DNA from: CAZTDU01 sp050248795
GTDB taxonomy: Bacteria; Pseudomonadota; Gammaproteobacteria; Burkholderiales; SG8-39
Length of the DNA stretch: 63,087 bases
Direction: 5' to 3'
NCBI GenBank assembly: GCA_050248795.1
Contig: JBFWRS010000019.1
Coordinates: 1-63,087, forward strand
Shown piece after piece: positions 47,802 through 55,574 of this stretch; position 1 is the first letter of the stretch; the number at the start of each line of letters is the position of its first letter. Under the pieces are notes generated by a model. That model worked only from the letters and a program-made list of their open reading frames with translations. It was not told where the DNA came from and did no database searches. The translations under genes were made by a program, and so were the position numbers.

Positions 47802-48959
47802 TTAGCGATTCTTCGAGGGCAGAACACGCATATATTTGCAGATGATCCCCAGCATCACCTCGTCGGCGCCGCCGCCGATCGACGCGAGGCGGCCGTCGCG
47901 AAAGGCGCGCGACACCGGGTTGTCCCAGGTGTAGCCCATGCCGCCCCAGTACTGCAGGCAGGCATCGGACACCTCGCGGCGCAGGCGCCCGCTCTTCAGC
48001 TTCGCCATCGACGCGAGCTCGGTGACGTCCTCGCCGGCGACGTACATCTCGCAGGCGCGGTAGGTGAGCGCACGCAGCGCCTCGATCTCGGTCTTCAGTT
48101 CGGCGAGCCGGTAGTGCACGTACTGGAAGTCGAGCACCGCCTGGCCGAACATCCTGCGCTCGCGGATGTACTCGATGGTCTCGGCGAGCGTCCTCAGCAT
48201 CCCCTCCACAGAACTGGCCGCCGCCCACAGGCGCTCCTCCTGGAACTGCTGCATCTGGTAGGTGAAGCCCATGCCCTCTTCGCCGATGCGGTAACGCTGC
48301 GGCACGCGCACGTCGTCGAAGTGAATCAGGCCGGTGTCGGAGGACATCATGCCGATCTTGCGGATCTTCTTCGCCACCGACACGCCCCTGGTCTTCATCG
48401 GCAGCACGATCAGCGACTTGTTCTTGTGCGCTGCGCCTTCCGACGTATTGGCGAGCAGGCACATCCAGTCGGCCTGCAGGCTGCTGGTAATCCACATCTT
48501 GGCGCCGTTGATGACGTAGTCGCCGCCATCCTTCCTTGCCGTGGTTCTGATCGAAGCCACATCGGACCCCGCGCCGGGCTCCGACACGCCGATGCAGGCC
48601 ACCTGCTGGCCGGCGATCGCCGGCGCGAGGAACTCGCGCCGCAGTTCATCCGAGCCGAAGCGCGCCAGCGCCGGCGTCGCCATGTCGGTCTGCACGCCGA
48701 TCGCCATCGGCACGCCGCCGCAGGCGATGCGGCCCAGCGTCTCGGCGAACACCATCGCATAGCTGTAGTCGAGCGCGGCGCCGCCGTAGGCCTCGGGCTT
48801 GGTCAGGCCGAGCATGCCGAGTTTCCCGAGCTTGCCGAACACCTCGTGCGCCGGAAAACGTTCCGCCGCCTCCCACTCGTCGACGTGCGGGTTGATCTCC
48901 GCATCGATGAAGCGCTTCATCGTGCGGCGGATTTCCTCGTGTTCCTGGGTGAACCTCAT
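47802..48959 (-). CDS. Acyl-CoA dehydrogenase
   Basis: 385 residues from the ATG at 48959, preceded by GAAGGA. Motifs: CIGVSEPGAGSDVASIRT, KMWITSSLQADW, the QAVLDFQYVHYRLAELKTEIEALRAL helix and a C-terminal SIGGGADEVMLGIICKYM. This C-terminal form resembles acyl-CoA dehydrogenases of terpenoid/leucine-type pathways. It is first in an operon with the carboxylase alpha subunit and the thioesterase, so its product may be the carboxylase substrate. Confidence 0.92.
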   Translation of the reverse strand: MRFTQEHEEIRRTMKRFIDAEINPHVDEWEAAERFPAHEVFGKLGKLGMLGLTKPEAYGGAALDYSYAMVFAETLGRIACGGVPMAIGVQTDMATPALARFGSDELRREFLAPAIAGQQVACIGVSEPGAGSDVASIRTTARKDGGDYVINGAKMWITSSLQADWMCLLANTSEGAAHKNKSLIVLPMKTRGVSVAKKIRKIGMMSSDTGLIHFDDVRVPQRYRIGEEGMGFTYQMQQFQEERLWAAASSVEGMLRTLAETIEYIRERRMFGQAVLDFQYVHYRLAELKTEIEALRALTYRACEMYVAGEDVTELASMAKLKSGRLRREVSDACLQYWGGMGYTWDNPVSRAFRDGRLASIGGGADEVMLGIICKYMRVLPSKNR

Positions 48960-49116
48960 GGGCGCGTGTCCTTCGTGACTCTGCCCGGGGCGATGATCAG
49001 AGAGCATCGATGCGGTCCCCGGCATCGAGTAACGCGCGCATCGCCCGGCGATTCTACTGCGCCCGGCTCGATCCCGAGGTCCGAGGCGCGGCCAGTCGTG
49101 GCCCGCTGGAACGCCG

Positions 49117-49512
49117 TCAGGCCCGGGCGCGCTTCGCGAACAGGCCGACCGCCACGCTGCATGCAGCTCCCGCGAGGAGCGCGAGCAGCAACCCGGCGAC
49201 CCATGCCGCGACCACCACCGCAGGAAGCCAGGCCGCCAGGCTGGGCAGGAGTGCGAGAGCCCCTTCCAGCAACGGCACCGCAGCCGCCAGTACAGCCTTC
49301 GAGGATGCAAGGGTTGCCTCGGGAAGCCAGGCCGCCATCCACCCGGACGGGGCCCAGCGCGCGATCCACTCGGGAAGCCCGGCGAGCGCACCGGAGTTCG
49401 CTGCTACCCACTCCGACAGCGCGTGCGCGGGCCATGCAAGCGCGGACCACAGGAGCGCGAGTACCGCAATCGCAGACCAGATCGCGACATGAACGAGGAA
49501 CGGCTTCTTCAT
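49117..49512 (-). CDS. Hydrophobic membrane protein of unknown function (131 aa)
   Basis: 131 residues: an N-terminal helix (VAIWSAIAVLALLWSALAW), a Trp/Ala-rich amphipathic middle, and two C-terminal hydrophobic stretches (AVLAAAVPLLEGALALLPSLAAWL and VVVAAWVAGLLLALLAGAACSVAVGLF) before a basic end. The ATG at 49512 is 8 bases after CAAGG. I recognise no family. It is the last gene in the minus-strand run containing the SbtAB pair, 25 bases after the PII-like gene. The 157 bases beyond it (48960-49116) show nothing I can identify. Confidence 0.65.
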   Translation of the reverse strand: MKKPFLVHVAIWSAIAVLALLWSALAWPAHALSEWVAANSGALAGLPEWIARWAPSGWMAAWLPEATLASSKAVLAAAVPLLEGALALLPSLAAWLPAVVVAAWVAGLLLALLAGAACSVAVGLFAKRARA

Positions 49513-49537
49513 CGGAGGCACCTTGACAGATGGCTTG

Positions 49538-49846
49538 CTAGGGGAACTTGCCGGGTCGGACCACGGCCACGTCGCTCACCCAGAGCGTCAGGGCGTAGTG
49601 CGGTCCGTATTGCCGCATGATCTCGTCCACGATGCGCTGGGCGGTGCCGGCATCGCACAGCACCTTTATCTCTACCGAGCGTCCTCCCTCCCAGTCGCCG
49701 CCGCGCTCGCCGCGCGCGCCGCCGCCGCGCACATCTTCGAGCGTGTATCCACTTGCGCCGGCCTCCTGCAAGGCTTCAAGGATCCTGCGTTCGAGCGCCG
49801 TCTCGCAGACGATGGTCAGCAGTTTGCGCGGATGCAGCTCGTTCAC
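49538..49846 (-). CDS. SbtB-like PII family signalling protein
   Basis: 102 residues from the GTG at 49846, which overlaps the transporter stop as GTGA. The ferredoxin-like PII core is visible: KLLTIVCETALERRILEALQEAGASGYTLEDV, a Gly-rich T-loop (RGGGARGERGGDWEGG), then VEIKVLCDAGTAQRIVDEIMRQYGPHYALTLWVSDVAVV. SbtB proteins bind adenine nucleotides and inhibit SbtA. The cyanobacterial C-terminal CGPEGC redox loop is absent here; the protein ends RPGKFP. Confidence 0.85.
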   Translation of the reverse strand: MNELHPRKLLTIVCETALERRILEALQEAGASGYTLEDVRGGGARGERGGDWEGGRSVEIKVLCDAGTAQRIVDEIMRQYGPHYALTLWVSDVAVVRPGKFP

Positions 49847-50784
49847 GATCCCCCCGCAATGTGCGCGGCGAGGCGCTCGTAGAGCGGTATCCCGGCCACG
49901 AGGTTGAACGGAAAGGTCACGCCGAGCACGACCGCGATCGACAGCGCGGGGTTCGCCTCGGGAATCGCCATGCGCATCGCCGCTGGTGCGGCGATGTATG
50001 AAGCGCTCGCCGCCAGCGTCGCCATCAGGGCGATGCCACCATGGGAAAGGCCCATCAGCCAGCCGCAGGCGGCGCCGATGGCGCCGAACAAGGGCGGCAC
50101 CAGCAGGCCGAATCCGACGAGGAAGGCGCCCGCCTGGCGCAGCGCTGGAACCTGTCCGCCTACGACGAGTCCCAGCTCGAGCAGGAACAGGCACAGGGCG
50201 CCCTTGAAGAGGTCGGTGAACAGCGGCTTTACCGGGGCTATGCCCTCGGGACCCAGCAGCGCGCCTATCGCCAGGCCCCCCATCAACAGCACCACGCTGC
50301 GGCCGGCCAGTGCTTCGCGCACCGTGCCGGCGAGCTTCGTAGCACGCCCGGTACCGACTCTCGCGAGCAGCACGCCCACCAGCAGCGCGGGCACTTCCAG
50401 CACGGCGACGAAAAACGGCATGGTCGCTTCGGAGGGAATATTGCGAGCGTTCAGGTACGTCAGTCCGGCGGCGAACGTGACAACGCTTACCGAACCGTAG
50501 TGTGCCGCAATCGCCGCGCCGTTGCTGCGGTCGAGACGGCCCAGGCCGCGCAGTATCGCGAATGCGAGCAGCGGCAGCAGGCAGCCCAGGCCGATCGCCA
50601 GCGCCGTCTGCCCGGCGAGGGCGACCGCGTCCGCCCGGGCAAGTTCCACGCCGCCCTTGAGTCCCAGCGCGAGGAGCAGGTAGATCGACAACGCGTCGTA
50701 CAGCGGCTCCGGGACGCGCAGGTCCGAGCGCGCGAGGCGCGCGAAGACCCCCAGCAGGAAGAAGAGGACAACCGGGTCGAGCAT
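49843..50784 (-). CDS. SbtA-like sodium-dependent bicarbonate transporter
   Basis: 313 residues, about ten hydrophobic segments in two inverted halves. The opening LDPVVLFFLLGVFARLARSDLRVPEPLYDALSIYLLLALGLKGGVEL and the middle AAHYGSVSVVTFAAGLTYL...PFFVAVLEVPALLVGV match the SbtA family (formerly DUF897). Cyanobacterial SbtA imports bicarbonate with Na+. The following PII-like gene strongly supports the assignment. It is 15 bases downstream of the universal stress gene. Confidence 0.88.
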   Translation of the reverse strand: MLDPVVLFFLLGVFARLARSDLRVPEPLYDALSIYLLLALGLKGGVELARADAVALAGQTALAIGLGCLLPLLAFAILRGLGRLDRSNGAAIAAHYGSVSVVTFAAGLTYLNARNIPSEATMPFFVAVLEVPALLVGVLLARVGTGRATKLAGTVREALAGRSVVLLMGGLAIGALLGPEGIAPVKPLFTDLFKGALCLFLLELGLVVGGQVPALRQAGAFLVGFGLLVPPLFGAIGAACGWLMGLSHGGIALMATLAASASYIAAPAAMRMAIPEANPALSIAVVLGVTFPFNLVAGIPLYERLAAHIAGGS

Positions 50785-50799
50785 CGCGCACCTGCACGC

Positions 50800-51666
50800 T
50801 CAGCGTGCGACGATCACCGGGCAAGGGCTTCGCTCCAGCGCGCCGTTGGCAACGCTGCCGAGGAGGACCCGTTCGATGCCGCTGACGCCGCGTGCGCCCA
50901 CCACCAGTGCATCGGCGTCGAACGCCGATGCGGCGTCAAGCAGCGAAAGCAATGGCGCCTGCGGCGTGATCCGGGTTTCCACGGACCAGCCGCCGCGGCG
51001 CAGGGTGCCGGCGGCGCGCTGCAGCCGAGCGCGGGCGCGCTTCTCTCGGGCGCGCTCGGCCCGCCGGATCGCCGCAAGCGCCAGGCGACGTGCCTGCATC
51101 GGCATCGGCGAGAGCGGCGGCGCGTACGGGTGGGGCAGCGAGGTGACGATGAGCACGCGGCTGCGGGGGGACGGCTCCAGGCTCGCAAGAAGGCGAAGGG
51201 CGCGCCGCGCGTTGAGCGAGCCGTCATAGCCGAGCACGAAGCGTCTTGATTCCTTCATCCGCTTCCGCGGAGTGCGCACCACCATGACGGCGGTACGCGC
51301 CTCGCGCGCGACGCTCCGCGAGACGCTGCCCATCAGCATCCGCCGGACCGGGCCATGGCCGCGCCAGCCAAGCACCACCAGGTCCGGGCGCATGCGCCGG
51401 CTCTCGGCCAGCAGCGCAGTCGCCGGCGGCTTGGTCGAGAGCGTTGTCTGCGCCATGGGCCAGCGCTTGCGCAGCCGCTCGTCGATCCAGGCAGCGTGAT
51501 TGCGCAGCGCTTCCTGAATCGCGGTGCGAATCGCCGCCGGGCCATCGATGCCGCCGAGAGCAACCAACGCGCGCACCCGGAGGCCGGAGGGCAGGGGCAG
51601 GCGCAATACTTCGTCGACCGCAGCGCGCGCCGGCGCGGATCCGTCAAATCCTATGAGCACTCGCAT
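50800..51666 (-). CDS. Tandem universal stress protein (two UspA domains)
   Basis: 288 residues in two Usp repeats. Each has the nucleotide-binding GxxGxG-type loop: LGWRGHGPVRRMLMGSVSRSVAREA in the first (about 98-122) and VGARGVSGIERVLLGSVANGALERSPCPVIV in the second. The first opens MRVLIGFDGSAPA and the second FVLGYDGSLNA. It probably binds ATP and acts under stress. It lies directly upstream of the SbtAB genes and seems cotranscribed with them. Confidence 0.88.
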   Translation of the reverse strand: MRVLIGFDGSAPARAAVDEVLRLPLPSGLRVRALVALGGIDGPAAIRTAIQEALRNHAAWIDERLRKRWPMAQTTLSTKPPATALLAESRRMRPDLVVLGWRGHGPVRRMLMGSVSRSVAREARTAVMVVRTPRKRMKESRRFVLGYDGSLNARRALRLLASLEPSPRSRVLIVTSLPHPYAPPLSPMPMQARRLALAAIRRAERAREKRARARLQRAAGTLRRGGWSVETRITPQAPLLSLLDAASAFDADALVVGARGVSGIERVLLGSVANGALERSPCPVIVAR

Positions 51667-51781
51667 ACGTGATTCCTCCGTGGAGAGTCCGGGGCAGAAC
51701 CGCGCCGTGCTGTCCCTGGCCCGGCGGTCGTCCTCGAATTCGGTGTCTCGCGCAGTGGCGTGCCGGTGTGCCCGACCATGG

Positions 51782-52162
51782 TCACCTGGTCCATAGCCGG
51801 ACTGCCTCGACTGTCACGATCAGCAGCCAGACGGCGATGCTGACCCCGACTGCGGCGGCAGAAATGTCCTTGATGATGCCTATCTTCTCGTTGTGCCGGC
51901 CCTCCACGAAGTCGCACAGCGCCTCGATCGCGGTATTCAGCATCTCGGCGATCAGCACCAGCGCGGTGGCGAAGACGATGAGCAGCACGTCCACCCACTG
52001 CCGGGCCCAGAACGCGGCGGAGACCAGGACGGCCGACAGTGCAAGCTTGTAGCCGACGCTGAAGTCGTACAGCGCCGCGTATCGCAGTCCGGAGAGCACG
52101 GTCTTTACCTTGCGCACCGGGTGGTAGCCGGGCTGGCCGGTGCCGAGGAACTTGTTCCGCAT
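51782..52162 (-). CDS. dgkA: Diacylglycerol kinase (DgkA type)
   Basis: 126 residues with three membrane helices. The diagnostic catalytic segment is AEMLNTAIEALCDFV followed by NEKIGIIKDISAAAVGVSI, matching the E-x-NTAIE and KD-x-x-SAAV motifs of the prokaryotic integral-membrane kinase. It phosphorylates diacylglycerol to phosphatidic acid in the inner membrane. It starts 11 bases after the terC-type gene. The 115-base gap to the usp gene (51667-51781) contains nothing I could identify except room for a promoter. Confidence 0.93.
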   Translation of the reverse strand: MRNKFLGTGQPGYHPVRKVKTVLSGLRYAALYDFSVGYKLALSAVLVSAAFWARQWVDVLLIVFATALVLIAEMLNTAIEALCDFVEGRHNEKIGIIKDISAAAVGVSIAVWLLIVTVEAVRLWTR

Positions 52163-52173
52163 GGTCGTGCCGC

Positions 52174-53127
52174 TCAGCCCCGCGCCCGAGGCCGCCAGAT
52201 CAGGCTGGCCGCAACACTGGCGCCGATCAACCCCGCGACCACGCCCAGCGCGACGAACACCGGGATCTTGTACACCTCGAGCAGCAGCATCTTCACGCCG
52301 ATGAACATCAGCACCAGCGCGAGGCCGTAGTTGAGCAGGTGGAAGCGGTCGGCCAGGTCAGCGAGGACAAAGTACAGCGCCCGCAGGCCCAGCACGGCGA
52401 AGATGTTGGAGGTCATGACGATGAACGGGTCGTCGGTGATGGCGAAGATCGCCGGGATGCTGTCCACCGCGAACACGATGTCGGTGACGCCTATCATCAC
52501 CAGCACCAGGAACAGTGGCGTGTACACCCGCGCGCCGTCCTGGCGCAGCCAGAAGCGCTCGCCGTGGAACTGCGTGGTGAGCCTGAGCCGGCCGCGCATC
52601 CATTGCAGCACCGGATTGGTCGACAGCTCGGGCTTCTGGCCGGCGAACAGCAGCATCTTGGCGCCGGTCACCAGCAGGAACAGGCCGAAGACGTAGATGA
52701 TCCAGTGGAACCTGGCGATCAACCAGGCGCCGATCAGGATCATGACGATGCGCAGCGCGATGGCGCCCAGCACGCCGTACACGAGCGTGCGTCGCTGCAG
52801 CTCCGGCGGCACCGCGAAGTAGGTGAACAGCATCAGGAACACGAAGATGTTGTCCACCGAGAGCGACTTCTCGATCAGGTAGCCGGTGAGGTACTCGAGG
52901 GTCTTCTCCCGCGCCACCTCCGGGCCGGCGCTGCCGGCCAGGTGCTGCCAGAGCCAGGCGGCGAACAGGAGCGCGAGCGCAACCCAGAGCGCCGACCAGC
53001 CGAGCGCCTCCTTGACGCTGACCCGCGTCGCGCCGCGCGCGGCGAGTACCTTCAGGTCGATCGCCGTCGCGGCGATCACGAACGCGAAGAATCCCGCCCA
53101 CATCCAGGGCGTGGCGATGGTTTCCAC
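52174..53127 (-). CDS. TerC family integral membrane protein (predicted metal exporter)
   Basis: 317 residues. TerC/Alx landmarks with acidic residues in membrane helices: WAGFFAFVIAATAIDL, SLSVDNIFVFLMLFTYF and VFAVDSIPAIFAITDDPFIVMTSNIFAVLGLRALYF. Alx and MntP-linked TerC proteins are involved in Mn2+ export. The start is a GTG at 53127, at the family N-terminus (METIATPWMWAG), without a strong Shine-Dalgarno sequence. A yybP-ykoY riboswitch lies upstream, so control by Mn2+ is expected. Confidence 0.92.
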   Translation of the reverse strand: METIATPWMWAGFFAFVIAATAIDLKVLAARGATRVSVKEALGWSALWVALALLFAAWLWQHLAGSAGPEVAREKTLEYLTGYLIEKSLSVDNIFVFLMLFTYFAVPPELQRRTLVYGVLGAIALRIVMILIGAWLIARFHWIIYVFGLFLLVTGAKMLLFAGQKPELSTNPVLQWMRGRLRLTTQFHGERFWLRQDGARVYTPLFLVLVMIGVTDIVFAVDSIPAIFAITDDPFIVMTSNIFAVLGLRALYFVLADLADRFHLLNYGLALVLMFIGVKMLLLEVYKIPVFVALGVVAGLIGASVAASLIWRPRARG

Positions 53128-53292
53128 GGGGGATCAGCCGTCGAGACTCTGGCGGCGCGGCCGCTGACCGAGACGGCTGCGCCGTCGCGGAATCGGTGCC
53201 AATCGAAGCGCCGGTGCGCTCACAGCGGATGCCAGGCGCGCAAGCACATCCTGCAGCGCCGACCAGAACCATGACCAGATCATGCCGAGCCT
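53128..53292 (-). promoter_or_regulatory. Region between the Mn2+ riboswitch and terC (expression platform)
   Basis: 165 bases separate the aptamer from the terC start. The stretch is rich in complementary G/C blocks (for example GCCGTCGCGG and the AGACGGC segment), suitable for alternative folds that hide the terC start. No T-run of a terminator is seen, so control of translation is more likely than attenuation. I found no credible small gene here. Confidence 0.45.
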
Positions 53293-53429
53293 CCATCGCT
53301 ATCAATGTCTCCGGCCCGCCGTCGCGCCTGGCGACGGCCTGGTCTGGCTCGCGATCCTGGGATCGCCCGCGCGACGGGGTGCATGCACCCGGATTGACGA
53401 CCGCGCGGCGTGGAGCTACTCCCCGATGG
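53293..53429 (-). promoter_or_regulatory. yybP-ykoY (Mn2+-sensing) riboswitch aptamer upstream of terC
   Basis: Read on the minus strand. Stem P1 is CCATCG (53429-53424) with CGATGG (53298-53293). The conserved first loop GGGGAGTAGC follows (from 53424), then a GC stem, TCGTCAATCC (53400-53391), three internal hairpins (including GGGTGCATGCACCC and GCCGTCGC/GCGACGGC) and the conserved GGAGACATTG (53312-53303). Both docking loops and their order match the yybP-ykoY class, which binds Mn2+ and often precedes terC/alx genes. Confidence 0.85.
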
Positions 53430-53480
53430 GGACCGTGCTGCTGAACATGCAACGGCGCGCAGTGTGCCCGCCTGGCATCA

Positions 53481-53495
53481 TTAAAACCAGTTTAA
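53481..53495. promoter_or_regulatory. Candidate LysR box in the terC-lysR divergent region
   Basis: TTAAA (53481-53485) and TTTAA (53491-53495) form a dyad with a 5-base spacer in the AT-rich patch 53480-53525. It lies 30-45 bases before the LysR gene and upstream of the riboswitch transcript, the usual site for a LysR activator of divergent genes. Both promoters probably overlap it. Confidence 0.45.
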
Positions 53496-53525
53496 AATAT
53501 TTACAGGAAACATAAGATAAACAAA

Positions 53526-54467
53526 ATGCTTCCGCCCACCCGTACCGGCCACCTCACCCTGCGCCAGCTGCAGATCTTCGAAGCGGTTGCGCGCCTGGGG
53601 AGCGTCACGCGGGCCGCCGCCGCGCTGCACCTCACGCAGCCTGCGGTCTCGATCCAGATGAAAGCTCTTGCGGATGCGGTAGGCCGGCCGCTCACGCAGC
53701 CGGCCGGGAGAGGCCTGCGCCTTACCCAGGCCGGCCGCGACCTGCACGAAACCTGCCGCGAGCTGTCGGCCGCCTGGTCGCGCTTCGAGGCGCGACTGGA
53801 CGACGAGGCGGCGCTGCGCCGTGGCCTGCTGCGGGTGTCGGTCGTCACCACGGCTAAATACTTCCTGCCGCGCGCGCTGGGCCAGTTCGTGCAACTCCAC
53901 CCGGGCATCGAGGTCGAGCTTGAGATTCTCAACCGCGAGGGAGTGCTGGCGCGCCTGCGTGACCGGCTGGACGACCTGTACATCATGAGCGCGCCGCCGG
54001 CAGACTGGACGGTCGAAGCCCGGCCGTTCCTCGACAATCCGCTGGTGGTCATCGCCCAGCGGTCCTATCAGCCACCACGCCAGCGGCTCGAGCTTCGCCA
54101 TCTGGCCGGCGAGCGCTTCCTGCTGCGCGAGCCTGGCTCCGGCACGCGCATGGCAGTGGACGAACAGCTTGCGCGCGAGCGGGTAATCCTGGCCCGACGC
54201 ATGGTGGTAGGGTCGAACGAGGCCATCAAGCAGGCAGTGGCCGGGGGGCTGGGGCTCGCCATCGTTTCGCGCCACGCGCTGTCCGAGGCCGACCTCGCAG
54301 ACCTGCGGATACTGGCGGTGCGCGGATTTCCGATCCGTCGCGCCTGGCACGTGGTCCACTGGAGCGAAGGGGAGCTTTCGGCCCCTGCGCTTGCGTTTCG
54401 CGATTTCCTCGCCGAGTTCGCCGCCGCGCATCGCGGCGCCGTTGGTTCCGGCGGTGGCGGACGCTAG
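53526..54467 (+). CDS. LysR-family regulator of the CbbR/CmpR type
   Basis: 313 residues. N-terminal winged helix LTLRQLQIFEAVARLGSVTRAAAALHLTQPAVSIQMKAL (about 11-49). The effector domain has strings typical of CbbR/CmpR relatives: LRVSVVTTAKYFLPRALGQFVQLHPGIEVELEI, DRLDDLYIM, FLLREPGSGTRMAVD and GSNEAIKQAVAGGLGLAIVSRHAL. Those proteins control carbon fixation or bicarbonate-uptake genes in response to metabolites. Its placement near SbtAB fits. It overlaps the convergent exchanger gene by 4 bases. Confidence 0.88.
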   Translation: MLPPTRTGHLTLRQLQIFEAVARLGSVTRAAAALHLTQPAVSIQMKALADAVGRPLTQPAGRGLRLTQAGRDLHETCRELSAAWSRFEARLDDEAALRRGLLRVSVVTTAKYFLPRALGQFVQLHPGIEVELEILNREGVLARLRDRLDDLYIMSAPPADWTVEARPFLDNPLVVIAQRSYQPPRQRLELRHLAGERFLLREPGSGTRMAVDEQLARERVILARRMVVGSNEAIKQAVAGGLGLAIVSRHALSEADLADLRILAVRGFPIRRAWHVVHWSEGELSAPALAFRDFLAEFAAAHRGAVGSGGGGR

Positions 54468-55537
54468 CCGGCCGACTGCCGGCCGCCGCGCGGGAACATC
54501 GTCACGACCAGCGTGATCACGGTGAGCGGGATCACGAAACCCATCATGGCCTGCGAGAAGACCGGCAGCGCCGCATGCGCCTGCGACTGCAGGATCAGGT
54601 AGGCGGTGTAGGCCGCGTAATAGAGCAGGAACACTACGCCTTCCCAGCGGGCCACCTCGCGCCCGGTGATGAAGATCGGCAGGCAGGCGGCGAGCGCGGC
54701 GAGCATCACCCAGGCATCGAAGCGCAGCACCGCATCCGGTACCGGCAAGCCGGTCGGCGCGGCCGCGAGGCCTGCCAGGCCGATGACACCAAGCAGGTTG
54801 AAGGTACAGCTTCCCACGACGTTGCCCACCGCGAGGTCGCGCTGGCCCTTCAGCGCCGCGGCCAGCGATGCCGCCACCTTGGGCAGCGAGGTGCCGGCGG
54901 CAAGGATGGTGAGGCCGATGACCACTTCGCTGACCTCGAGCGCGCGCGCGAAGCTGACCGCCGCGCTGACCAGCGCCTGCGAGCCGCCGACCAGCAGCGC
55001 GAGGCCGAGCGTGACGTGCAGCAGCTGAATCCAGGTCTTCCCGCCGGGCGCGGGAAGATCGTTGTACTCCGCTGCAGCTGCCGCGGACTCGGCGCGCGAT
55101 TGCACGATCAGGAACACCGTGTAGCCGACCAGGCAGGCGGCAAGCAGCGCGCCGTCCAGCGTGCCGATTGCACCGTCCTGGCCCAGCACCAGCATCAGCA
55201 CCGCTGCGCCGATCATGATAGGCAGCTCCTGCCGGATCACCTGCACGTGCACCGCCAGCGGCGTGATGACGGCCGCCAGTCCGAGGATGAACAACACGTT
55301 GAAGGTGTTCGAGCCGACCGCGTTGCCGATCGCCATGTCGGTGCGTCCGTCCAGCACCGCGGCAACCGACACCGTCATCTCCGGCGCGCTGGTACCGAAG
55401 GCGACGATGGTGAGCCCCACCACCAGCGGCGAGACGCCCGAGGACAGGGCCAGCCGCGATGCGCCGCGCACCAGCAGCTCGGCGCCGGCGACCAGCGCGA
55501 CCAGGCCGCCGGCGAATATCAGCAGTTGCAGCAACAT
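54464..55537 (-). CDS. Sodium/calcium exchanger-superfamily (CaCA) membrane protein with altered alpha-2 repeat
   Basis: 357 residues, about ten membrane helices in two inverted halves. The alpha-1 repeat is canonical (VAFGTSAPEM, then IGNAVGSNTFN). The alpha-2 repeat is not: GTSLPE is GTSLPK (Lys codon at 54880-54878) and the following GNVVGSN/D is GNVVGSCTFN. These positions bind Na+/Ca2+ in characterised exchangers. The ATG at 55537 begins at the family N-terminus; the further open upstream frame is not supported. Confidence 0.88.
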   Translation of the reverse strand: MLLQLLIFAGGLVALVAGAELLVRGASRLALSSGVSPLVVGLTIVAFGTSAPEMTVSVAAVLDGRTDMAIGNAVGSNTFNVLFILGLAAVITPLAVHVQVIRQELPIMIGAAVLMLVLGQDGAIGTLDGALLAACLVGYTVFLIVQSRAESAAAAAEYNDLPAPGGKTWIQLLHVTLGLALLVGGSQALVSAAVSFARALEVSEVVIGLTILAAGTSLPKVAASLAAALKGQRDLAVGNVVGSCTFNLLGVIGLAGLAAAPTGLPVPDAVLRFDAWVMLAALAACLPIFITGREVARWEGVVFLLYYAAYTAYLILQSQAHAALPVFSQAMMGFVIPLTVITLVVTMFPRGGRQSAG

Positions 55538-55574
55538 GGCGGGCGCGGGGGAAGGCGGCGTGCACGCACCGCCG

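Noticed and set aside
49010..49526. Plus-strand frames across the 131-residue membrane-protein gene
   Set aside because: They show no hydrophobic pattern, no ribosome site and no family match. The minus-strand frame has clear membrane helices and continues the operon.
53461..53525. AT-rich patch as a replication origin or integration site
   Set aside because: It is only about 50 bases long with no DnaA-box cluster, no repeats and no integrase nearby. It is better explained as divergent promoters of lysR and terC.
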